The translations under genes and the position numbers were made by a program. Positions 47,186 through 57,950 of a stretch of 64,000 nt of DNA are shown here, in pieces; the first letter of the stretch is position 1, and each line of letters starts with the position of its first letter. This DNA comes from Crotophaga sulcirostris (lineage: Eukaryota; Chordata; Aves; Cuculiformes; Crotophagidae): NCBI GenBank assembly GCA_013397455.1, contig VYZB01000040.1, forward strand, positions 1,849,717 through 1,913,716, in the 5' to 3' direction. Under the pieces are notes generated by a model. The model had not been told where the DNA came from, made no database searches, and worked only from the letters and a program-made list of their open reading frames with translations.

Positions 47186-47516
47186 CATAGAATCATAGAA
47201 TTGAACCATAGAATGGTTTGGGTTGGAAGGAATCTTAATGATTATCCAGTTCCACTCTCCTCACTCCCACCACAGGCAGGGACACCTTCCACTGGATCAG
47301 CCCCATCCAACTCAGCCTTGAAAACCTCCAGGGATGGGGCATCCATGACTTCTCTGGACAGCCTGTTCCAGTGCCTCACCATCCCCACAGCGAAAAAATT
47401 TCTTCCTAATATCTAACCTAAATCTCCTGTCTTTCAGGTTAAAACTGGTCCCCCTCATCCTATCACTGCCCTCCCTGACAAAGAGCCCATCTCCAGCTTT
47501 CCTGTAGCCCCATTTA
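47186..47516 (-). mobile_element. CR1 LINE inserted into another CR1, ATTCTATG-tail type
   Basis: A minus-strand fragment of about 330 bases. It starts with the tail (CATAGAATCATAGAATTGAA) and the UTR (TTTGGGTTGGAAGGAATCTT), then gives the ORF2 end (LEVFKAELDG-like, HWNRLSREVMDAPSL-like, [17 protein letters not shown]). It breaks off in the segment CTGTAGCCCCATTTA, the same region reached by the 5461 copy. AGAT is present on both sides (47182-47185 and 47517-47520), a plausible short target duplication. Confidence 0.95.
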
Positions 47517-47614
47517 AGATGATCATTGTAGGTTCATTCCAATTGAAATTATTCTACTCTATTCTATTCTATTCTATTCTATTCTATTCTATTCTATTCT
47601 ATTCTATTCTATTC
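47517..47614 (+). mobile_element. CR1 LINE, outer element, right part with expanded tail
   Basis: AGATGATCATTGTAGGTTCA followed by TTCCAATTGAAATTATTCTA completes the 3' UTR interrupted at 47185 and runs into the ATTCT tail. Joining 47115-47185 to 47521-47614 gives an uninterrupted ATTCT-type CR1 end. Confidence 0.92.
47551..47614. repeat. (ATTCT)n microsatellite, about 12.8 units
   Basis: A 64-base pentanucleotide run with one interruption (ACTCT at 47556-47560). It is the 3' tail of the outer CR1 grown into a true short tandem repeat. The related copy at 42274 has only a few units. Confidence 0.97.
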
Positions 47615-50283
47615 ATGAATAGAGGGTATATTCCAAGAAGAGACAACACTTTTCTCAGATCATGTCAGGAAGACAACACACAAATTGCTCACAGAGCATG
47701 ACAGCAGAGATTACCTGTATAACATCACTACTATAATTTTCCTTGACCACTGCGTGTGTGAGAAGCGATGGCAGCATGGGAGGAAGGCAGTGGATAGCCT
47801 TGCACTGGGCCAGGTGCTTTTGAGCAGCTTTCAGAAGGCACTGGCACATTTGCTTTTATCTGTCTCAGAAAGAAAGTGGATCTGTCATTCAAGTCATTCA
47901 AACAGGGTTTCTTTTCACTCTTCTGGAAGTGTTTGACTTCACCTGGCAGTTTTCTTGCTGTTACTCATGAAATAAAGATTTTTATCAGTTACAGTGGGAT
48001 AGCCAGGACTTCTTTATTGTCAGTTCTGTTGAAACAGGAGGCCAGTGATGACTGGAAGAGCTGGCAGCCAGTGTAGGCTGACATGAAAAATAATTTGCTG
48101 AGCTCTGTCACTTAGATAAGGACAAAGACCCAGGTCCAGCTTGGGGGAACAGTGCAGCTTAAACGAGGATCTGCAGTTTGGCAAGAGTCAAGGCAGCAGA
48201 AGGGTACAGGTGGGGGGATATTTCTGAAGTGGGGAGTGTGGAAACAGCATCTAAAAGACAAATTAGAGATGACCGATAGCTAAAAAAATAATTTACAAGA
48301 TTTTGTGTAGAATTTAAGATGCAGGAAATCCACACCACAGGACCATGTATATAAAATCTTGCCACCACTCTCATCTAACTCTATTATGGCACAGAAAAAA
48401 AGGAGATATTTTGGGTACAGTCTTAAAACAGGCAATCATTTGCTTGAAATTATACACAAAAGCTGGTTTTAATTTCCCTGCTGAAGTACTTTCTTTTGTT
48501 CAATGTTATTGAGTGGCCAGAACAAGATGGCTCAGAAGAACAGTAGGAAGCTTTGTAGCATATGATTGCAGAAAGGAGCTAGCAGGGACAGCAATCTGAA
48601 TGTCTTTAGTGACAGACCTTATATATTAATGCTTTCTGGCCTAGCAGTGGAATCAGAATGTACTGTTAGTGTTACATGCCATACCATAATTGCAGTATAT
48701 TGTTCTTACAATACATTCATACCGTTATAATGCAGCAGCCCATGCCTTGGATTCCTCATGCACAAATACATGAGAGAAACACTTCCTGTGAGTCTTGACA
48801 TGTCAGACAAATGTTTTTTCCAGAGAAAAGACAAAAAGAAAATTCAATCAATTTGATTGAATTGATTGAATTGATTGATTTTGTCTCCACTGCTGGGGCA
48901 GGGGAGACAAAATAAGGAGAGGGAATAGGGAGTGATAAAATAGTGAGCATAGAAACGTACCAGCTCTACAGAAGGGCTATGGCACCTTCTTTTTTTTGCA
49001 GTATATGGTAGCATTTAGTCACTTGAAGGACAAGAAGCAGAAGCACCAACACAGGGACCTCCTCCTCTGTCTCCCACCCCACAAACACCATCACTGCTGA
49101 ACTGGACCATGACAGTGGGCAGATGAAGAAGATATTACTGATAAAACCACTTTTAAGGGATGGGTTCAAACAACATTGTTAACAAATGTTTTAATTATTT
49201 TTTATTACTTTTAAATTTCCAAATATTCCTTGAAGGCAGTTCCTCAGCAGGAGCTGAAAGAAAATAGGCGGGTTATGTTTTAATGGACTAGTCCCAGAGA
49301 GCCTTTCATAAAATAGTTACAATATTATAAATGAGAAATGTTGTAAGAATAGCTAAAGTGGGAATTTACACAAAGTATGGTGCCTTTTATTTGCATATGA
49401 CCTCAATGATTATGTGCAAGATTTGGCCCTCTTCACAGTGAGTGCCACATTCTGGTTAGAGAAATATGATGCCTTTGTTTTGGCAGAAAATAAATCTCTT
49501 CAGGTAATCAAAAAATCATGTAACATATTCTAAAAATATTCCTTCCAAAACTGTCTGTGCCAGACAAAACAGGAGAAAATATTTGCCTTTGACAGGGATA
49601 TTGATCTAGAAAATGTTTCTTTTCTTCTCCTGTCTTTGCAGTCTTGATTTTGTTCCAAGCTCCTCTCTTCTGCTGCTTTCAGCAGACCCAGGGTTTCTTC
49701 TGGGAATGAACTTAGCTTTGCCAGCTATGCCCTGATTTTTATTTACACGGAGGCCCTTTGCAATGTTCCGGCAATTTAGAGAGGGATTACATCCATTTTT
49801 AGCTCTTTAAACTTCTCCCAGCATGTATAAGGACCTTTGTCTGAACAAGGATTTAATATGCACATTATTGCAAAGTTGTTTTTGATGCCCTCTCTCCTGC
49901 ACAGAAATAAATGGAAATGAACTTGGAAAAAATGTTTCACTTCCTATGAAAGTCAATCCACCTAGAAAGGAATCCTCATAAAGAGGAATACTGCTTGAGG
50001 CAGGGCTTTCTCTGAATAAAGTAAGTGTCTAGGTGCTCAGGAGGTGGATTTCCTTTCCATTGGTGTACACTAGTGACTTTATAATGCTATAGTGATGCAA
50101 AGCACCCATGTTAGCCTAAAAATACACAGTTTAGGATCACTGGAATAGCAGTGCAAAGCAGCTGGGCTAGGCCAGTGTATCTGGCACTTGCTGTAGTGGC
50201 TATGGAAACTCGTTTAGACCAGCCATGGCTTCCTTACATTGGTCACTGCTTACGTCTCACATCTCCTGGGGTGAGGAGACATT
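47615..50283. other. Unique non-coding DNA
   Basis: No gene or transposon recognised. A 23-base palindrome with a run of ATTGATTGA units lies at 48841-48882. Confidence 0.5.
48841..48882. repeat. ATTGATTGA tandem run with perfect 23-bp palindrome
   Basis: 48841-48863 reads AATTCAATCAA, a single T, then TTGATTGAATT: two 11-base arms that are exact reverse complements. The right arm continues as ATTGATTGA units to 48882. Such structures can form hairpins and arise by template switching in short repeats. Confidence 0.85.
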
Positions 50284-50702
50284 CACAGTATTACAAGGTT
50301 GGAAAGGACCTCTGAGATCATCGAGTCCAACCTGTAACCCAACACTAACACTAACACCAACACCAACTCATCATCTAAACCATGGCACTGAGTGCCTCAG
50401 CCAATCTCCTCTTAAACACCTCCAGGGTTGGCGACTCCACCACCTCCCTGGGCAGCACATTCCAGTGGCCAATCACCCTTTCAGTGAAGAACTTTTTCCT
50501 AATATCAAGCCTAAACCTCCCCTGACGAAGCTTGAGTCCATGTCCTCTTGTTCTGTCACTGGTCACCTGAGAGAAGAGACCAACCCCTGCCTGACTACAA
50601 CCTCCTTTTAGTTAGTTGTAGAGAGCAATAAGGTCTCCCCTGAGCCTCCTCTTCTCCAGACTAAACAGCCCCAGCTCCCTCAGTTGCTCCTCATAGGACT
50701 TG
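50284..50702 (-). mobile_element. CR1 LINE, 5'-truncated, ATACTGTG-tail type
   Basis: The best-preserved copy of its type. On the minus strand it ends at 50284 with CCTTGTAATACTGTG. The 63-codon minus frame 50375-50566 reads [40 protein letters not shown] and [15 protein letters not shown], the C-terminal end of ORF2. Further 5' sequence ([23 protein letters not shown]) reaches about 50702. The 3' UTR carries a long hexamer run (GTTGGTGTTGGTGTTAGTG on the minus strand). It lacks the 5' nine tenths of the element. Confidence 0.95.
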
Positions 50703-53004
50703 CACCACTATACTCCTCCAAGACTAGGACTTTTTATAATGCCCACTTTCCTTCAAAGGCCCAGCAGTGTCCAAATAATTTCTACAGGTGTCTGACTGAT
50801 ATGATTGCAAAACAGGGTTTTTTTTGGTGGTGGAGAGATGTGGTTTCTTGTTTAGCAGAGAACAGCAAGACACTGAGGGAATGGCATTTCCAAATAACAA
50901 ATATCCAACCCGTGTCTTTGACCTGGCACCCTGTCACACTACAATAACGATGGAAAAAAACTTTTATACAGTTGCCCACTGTTTATGAGCCTCATTTTTT
51001 TCACCAAGGGCTCTATTTCCCCATTAGAAAATGTTTTTATTTCAGGCAGACTACAATGCTATGTTTGTGTTTCTTTGGCAAGCCATGGTTATGCTTGGTC
51101 AAAGGAAGGTGGAGACACAACCCATCCCTTATGTGACTGTTTATTAGCAGCTCTGAAGTGCTGCTGATGGGCAGCTGTCCCTTCTGCTTCCATACTATAC
51201 TTCAGGCAGACAAGTACTGAGATAATCCAATATAATCTCCTATTAAGGAAAAGATGGCATATGGTCTTTGAAGGGCAAAATCAGATAGGAAAGAGTTTAA
51301 ATATTGAATTTACTTGCACAGACTTAGAATTTCTCTGTTTGTAAGGAAGAACAACACAGGGGTTTACTCTGAACTCAGTCAATCATTTCAAAACGCAGTC
51401 AATAAAACTGGTGTATAATAGCTGCTGGTAACCACAACCATCTGTCAAATGAACCATCATATTTTCTAGGAAAGAGAATGTAAGAAAGTTATTGGACCAT
51501 TCCTTTTCCTGGAATACTATATGTCTAAAATAGCAGCTTAACAAAACACCAGAAAGATCAAGGGACATTTGCTGTCAAAGATCAAAGGAAGCACAGGGTT
51601 CCTAAACTGAGGGGCTTTTGAAGTCATGAAGGAGCACTGAAAGTCATCTTTCAGCTTCTCTTTCTCTCTTGTCTGATCTATTTTTTTATTTGTAACTATT
51701 GTTTGTAGCTTGTTTGTAGAATTAAATCCTACTCAAAGAAGTCCCTCAGGTCTTCAAATTTTGTGATGGGGCTTACTGTTTCCAGGGACCTTTGAGAAAT
51801 GCTACCATGTTCCTGGTCCTTCTTTCCCCGAAGCCCTCAGAGATGACAGGTCAGCTCCCCAGCTAGTACTTCCATGCCTAAGTCTGGGATCCAAGATCAG
51901 GGCAATGCACAGCCCTGTGTGGTGCCAGGTAGCTGGAGTCACATCGTTTAGAGCTGTATCTCTGCTAGTGTTAGGCTTTGGACAAACAAAACAAACACTT
52001 GCATCTCCTTCTTGAAGTCTGGAAGCAGCCTGTTCTGGTGAGAGCGCACGGACATAATTCTGGCCATGAGCATTTAGTGGGCTGTTGGACACCATGGCAG
52101 CATCAGCTGCCAAACAGTTCTGAAATGTTGACCTAAGGCCCAGTTGATCACACCTAGACCTGAGATCGCTCAACCAACTAAATCTGGTGGAGTTCCCCCC
52201 TTTCTCTCATCAGAGAGAAAATGCTTCCAATTCCTCACGTGAACTAAATGGGAAGCCATCACGGCTGCTTATGAAATTCAGTTATGGAAAAAGAGCAGGG
52301 AATTTATGAGTAACAAGAGTTATATTATACACTGCAACATTAAAATGAGTTCCTCTTTGGGAAAAACACCCTGCATGCCATCATTTTGTGCAACACATAT
52401 CCAGTAAGCCAGTTAAATTGATTTGAGGGAGCGAAAGGAAATAACCCCCCTCTGGAGGAGAGCATGAAGTCTTTCCTGAAGACACCACAGTTATTCCTTA
52501 ACTGTACAAATAAAATAATTTGCAACTTATGTTGCAAAAGAAGGAACAAATCAGATGTAGAAATTGCTTACTTCATGGAATTAAGAGGTTTTACACGGCT
52601 TGGTTGAGTTCCTTCCTCAACCCCCTTCTCCGGAAAGATCCTCCTGAAGAAAGCTAAAATAATAATCTCACAAGACTGTCTGTTACTGACAGTTTATTAC
52701 ACTAATTGGGATAGGATCCTTCCTTTCAGTTTAAAACTGGAGATCATTTTGCCATTCATAAATTATTTTGTATTTGTTTTTTTAAAAAGTGCTCTGGGGA
52801 TGTGTCTTTTCAGCAACAAACTACCTTTCACAGACACGATTTGTCCCTTTCATATTACAGTTAAAATCACTCTCTGATTTTTTTTAAAGTTTCACAGAGC
52901 ACTTAGAAGCTCCCTCATGCTGGGCTGTTTTTGACTTCTTGCTTAGAAGATGGGTCAAACAGTGTGATGGATAGAATTACATATAAAAGATTGATCTTCA
53001 TATC
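50703..53004. other. Unique non-coding DNA
   Basis: No transposon recognised. 51790-52200 is more GC-rich than its neighbours and holds a 123-codon minus frame (51802-52173) with no recognisable domain. See findings. Confidence 0.45.
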
Positions 53005-53268
53005 TCTAGAACCAGAGGGAATGGCAGGAAGATGTGCCAGGGGAGGTTTAGGTTGGACATTAGGAAAATGTTCTTCATACAGAGGGTGGTGGAGCACTGG
53101 AACAGGTTCCCCAGGGAAGCAGTCAAGGCACCAAGCCTGGCAATATTCAAGCATTTGGACAATGCCCTCAGACACGTGGTGCGAATTTTAGGGTTGTCCT
53201 GTGCAAGGACAGGAGTTGGACTCAATGAGCCTTGTGAATCCCTTCCAGTTCAGGACATTCTAAGAAAT
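53005..53268 (+). mobile_element. CR1 LINE 3' end, ATTCT-tail type
   Basis: The plus frame from 53032 reads [39 protein letters not shown] and LDNALRHVV, the CR1 ORF2 end. The 3' UTR follows with GGAGTTGGACTCAATGAGCC, TTGTGAATCCCTTCCAGTTC and a vestigial ATTCTAAG tail. The LDNAL ending and the CTTGTGA(G)ATCCC box place it with the 41743 and 47115 copies. Confidence 0.93.
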
Positions 53269-54221
53269 CAGTGGAATAGATTCGCATTAGGTGTTTTGCT
53301 AGTTTCTACTTCTATTACTGGGGCAATGCATTCCTATTAATTTGCAGAAACACAAGCGTGTTCAAAACTCTTGTTTCAGAGATTTGCCAATTTACAAATA
53401 GTTAGTAATCTCTAATTGTAAAATAGTCCTTTTTTTTTTCCTGGAAATACTAATATTTTGTAGTAGAATTTTGCACATCTCTGTAAGACCTTGTACATAC
53501 ATGCACAGAAGCCCAAACTGTTGCATGACTTGCCTTTGAATGAAATTTTCCATAAATATAAGTAAAACTGTTCTGCAGAAGTGAATACAATACAAACACA
53601 ATTACATGAATGTGTTTCTTACATATTTTGGCAAATTAGTAAGATCTGGTTATCAAATTTATGATGTTCTACTCCCATAATAAATAATCTGTGAACCCAT
53701 TAAAACTGTGTTTCTCATATGTCATTAACTATGATAGACTCAGCACATGTGGAAGTATAATCTCCATCCTAAAGCCAGATACTGTATATCACTTCAGGGT
53801 TTTCTACACGGCCTGTTTGTAATATTCTTGGAGCTGAGGGAATTAAAATGTTTGCTGTAGTAAAAGATTGGTTTCATTTCTCCAAAGGTCAAATAAGTTT
53901 TCCACTCAACAGATTCATCTGAGTTTTCATTCAACACTTTCTGCCATCAGACCCAAGCTTTAATGTGCTGATTACCAGCAAAAAAAAACCCCTCCATTTT
54001 TAACTTTCTCGAAATTATATGTAGACAAAATATTTCCTGCTGTTATAATATCACACAACTTCAGCTTAAACTCAGAAATGTCAGATCACTTTTATTCTCC
54101 TCTGCCCTTATATCTACCCATTTTACAGCCACTAGCAGGTAGTTTTATCTTCTCAGCATCCTGCAGCAATTAATCTTCAGACAATTTTACGTCCTCTAGC
54201 TTCAGAATAACTCTACCTCCC

Positions 54222-54310
54222 CCATAAAAGAAGAAACATCACCTTGACAGTGAAAAAAACAGGTTAAATTATTTACTCATGGTTGCACTGGAGTTCTGTG
54301 GTTAAGGCAT
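54222..54310 (-). mobile_element. Possible MIR-like SINE relic
   Basis: CAGGTTAAATTATTTACTCA and TGGTTGCACTGGAG resemble the reverse complement of MIR (aggttaagtaacttgcccaaggtcacacagc), and CCATAAAAGAAGAAACATCA loosely fits the preceding part. Weak and possibly coincidental. Confidence 0.3.
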
Positions 54311-57300
54311 TTTGCAGGAGTGCCAGTATAGTACTAAAAGCCACCCTTCCTTTGGGCAATAAATACTAAAGCTTTTGAGAATACTCATGAATTCAGCTTG
54401 AGAACAGCGTTGCTCTTCCTGCCAGCAGCACCACCTCTCACTGCAAAAGAAGCAAATTGAGGTTTGAATAAAAGCTGGTAATCATCAGCACTCTGCGTTA
54501 CTTGAGTGAAAGTTGCACCCAAGCCCCCAAATATTCATCTCTCCCTCTCACCCACATTCATTTGTGATTTTTCACTTGTGAGAAAATTTTCACCCTGTTC
54601 TGTTTCTGACAAAGCTCAGAGAAGTAGAGTCAGTGATACTACAGCCATCTAACATACTGTTTACTAAGTAATTCTTCATTACATCCCACTGACTGTTTTC
54701 TTTGGAGGGAAACAAACATTCTTACAAATACAACAGATGACATGCGAAATTATAAAAGTGCCTATTGGGTAAATGAAAGATCTCCTTTATTCTCAAAAAA
54801 AAATCCAGCTACAAGTCTAATGTGGAGTGCTGCACTATGCCAGATACATTTGGAAACCATCCCAACTATCACTTTGAAACTCTGCCTATTTAAAAGTTTT
54901 TGGCAACTTTAATCATAGGCACAAAAGCTTCAGCAAAATTGCTGTTTTAATGAGGCCAGCTCTGCCAGGAAGCGACAAAGCAACCAACGCCATCTGTTTG
55001 CATCTACCCACATTTAATCTATTAATGTGAGCCAAACTTACAATCTTCAGTATTGTTTTACTGGTATCAATATCTGGCCTAAAAATAAGCTATGGGTCTT
55101 ATTCATTGCTGAAGTAACTGAAATCAGCACTCTTACACCAGATATAAGTTTAACACAATGCTTTTTTGGCCAGAAAAGAAAACAGGAAAAGTTTGGGTTC
55201 CATATGCCATGAATGCAAGTGAACTTTGGCTAAGCAGACAAATGTTTTTTTAACGTGTGCATTACAAGCTGAGAACTAACTACACTTGTGGGTTACAGTG
55301 CCTGTATTCTGAATCTCTATGGAGTTAAAATAGGTGGAATAAAAACAAGTTTAAAAGATGTTACTACGTTCCTGCTCTACTATCAAGTTTCCATTCAATG
55401 AGCCAACATGCAGTAGCTAAATAAATCCAAATGGTTTCTTTTCTGTGTAAGCCCTAGGCCCCTCAAGACCTTTTTTTTTCCACATTTATAAAACCTTTGG
55501 ACAATTGCAATGATAAAACATGGATGTGGGCATTAATGGCTTCCTTATACTTCTGTGCAAAATTTAAAACCATGAATTGATTTGACACTCCAAAGAAAGA
55601 CACTGTTGAGAAACGTCAGCTTACATTTAATGATATCTCTCTCTACACATTAGGAATGGAGTAACTGGGGCTGAATGTGGATTGCAGGAGCCTGGTGCAG
55701 TTCTTGGTTTCTAATTCTGTGTGAGCTCTAATTACATCTCAGCTCCTATACAACGAGTACCACAGGTATAAATCTCCACTTCCCACCTCTCCATTCCATC
55801 CTCCCCTAGCTTGACCTCTTTTTCTAGCCTCTGGGACTCTGGCATGTAGATTGAAAGGAAGCCAAAGCAAGATCCACCAAGATCACTGCTCTGGTCGGCA
55901 CCAGGATTGTGAAGGTTCTTAAAGCACAGCTGTCAGGTAGTCTAAGATAGTTTAAAATGCTTCAAAACTTGCTGAAGAAGATGCAAGGCAAAGGTGAAGT
56001 TTTTCAAATAGTGATGAATAGAGGTTGTGAGGAACAGGGAGCCCTATCTTTTTTGATTTCCTACAGCCATCCTTCCTGATGGAATATTTAAGCCTAAAAA
56101 GAAGAATTATTTATTTAATTTTTGATGGTAGAACACTGTACACACACAAAAGGAGATGGACAGACAAAGTTTTTCAATAAGTGCTAACACAAAATAGAGA
56201 TGAGCAAAGCAAAGGAAGAGAAACTGTAGGCTTTTTAATGCCTGTAGGATCTGGAACAGGACGCTTCTAGAGAGCGGAGAAGGAAATTTTCCTGGTTTCC
56301 TACTTGCTTCCCACACCTAAGAATAAATGTTTGTGGAATCACAGTTCTCCAGGGCTTTTAAATGTACTCTACTACAAGACGTTAGTTTCATTGGACATTC
56401 TCCTGCAACAGGGATAATTCTTCCCAGTTCCTTGGGCCTTTCATGACTTAATTTCTTACTTGTTCAAAAGAATACTTCTGTTCACCTATATCCTCTGATT
56501 TAATGTTGTTTTGGGCAGCTTATGTTATGATCTCTGAGACTGTACTGGATTTAGGGATTTAAGTTTGGTCTTTAATGGCTCATACATATAACTAATCTAA
56601 TATGTATCACAGGGCACAGATTAAAACAAAACCTGTAACTGAGGATGGCATTTCTGTAAAAGCCCAGAGTGCTGTAGCTCATTGGCAGGTTAATCTGTCA
56701 TGGCTAAGAATTACTATATGCATAAGTGTGCAAACTTATCCAGCATTTTCAGCCCCCTTGATGCCAAAGTTCACAGCAGTTTATAGATTTTAAATTACCA
56801 CGTTTACTTCACCTTTTATTTAAGATATTAGTATATCATGTTCTGACATTGCAGAATGTTATAGGGTTTAACGTTGATTTCTCTTAAACACAATAAATCG
56901 TAGTTCTCAAACTCAGTTTACCTTAAGCATCACTGACCTGGATGACCCCAAAGGCGTAAGAACTGCAGCACTCCTGGAGGGAAGCAAGGCAGCCGCTGTG
57001 TCTGCATGAGCTGCTGCCCAAAAACTGGTGCAAATGAGCAAGGTTAGGGTAAACTCCAAAGAAAATTTCTTCCTAACTCACCAGGTCTAGGCATTAGATT
57101 AAGCTCTGAAAAATATGCATAGCAGATTATTATGGAGAATGATAAATGCATTTTTAATGTTTTAGTTCCATATTATTTTCTCTGTGCAAAAAGAGGTTTT
57201 ATGTTGGCCTTGGGCAGCATGGTAGTGGCAGCAGGGTAAGGGAAAAATCACACAGTAGTTGCATATGGAAAGGTAAGTATCGATTACTAATAAAGATTTC

Positions 57301-57600
57301 TGCACTTTGGATGCTATGCTGTTGTACAGGAATACACAAATAATTCCCCTAAATGCAATGACACAACCTCTGCTGTCTAACAACCATAAATACAGACCTT
57401 AGCCTCCAAATGCAAAAAGGGAGATAAACTACTATCTGCTTGACTTTAAAACAGCAAAGTAATAACTGTAGTTACTACTAAAGCTAAAGTAATAGCCACT
57501 AATATCTGTTTTCCAAAGCTTAACCCAGACTTCCAGCCATATTTAGTGAACACTGGAGCCTGAGCCACCTCTCTAGTCCCAGCTCCTCTGCACAGAGCTG

Positions 57601-57950
57601 GAACGACACAGCAATGAATCAGTTACACGCTGCAGACCACGCTCCAGCTGTCTTACAATAAACTAAACCGCGGCAGCTCCAGAAGTTCACAGTAGCGGCA
57701 CTAATTTTTCCCAGCTGAGGGCTTGAGCCTTTATCTCTTGTTTAGACTTCGGAACAGAACTCAGATTTCTGCAGCGTGAGTCTCCTCTAAACAAAGGCTG
57801 ATCTTTGGGTTCTCCACTTTTGCTCAGCCACTCCGAGCGCCAGCAAGCACAGGGATCCATTTCCCAGTAAGCGGCGGGGTGTTTACACAGTTCACTTGGC
57901 CTCGGAGAGCCCGATCTCCTCACCCTGCAAAAGAGTGCAGCTCTGGTGAC
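57601..57950. promoter_or_regulatory. Small CpG-enriched patch
   Basis: I count 14 CpG dinucleotides in 350 bases, including CCGCGG at 57668-57673, CCGAGCGC and GCGGCGGGG. Comparable lengths of flanking DNA mostly hold a handful. A rough observed/expected ratio from hand counts is about 0.6, borderline for a CpG island. A 79-codon minus frame (57687-57923) lies in it but has no recognisable domain. It could be a small regulatory element or an unannotated first exon region, or merely a GC-richer patch. Confidence 0.3.
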
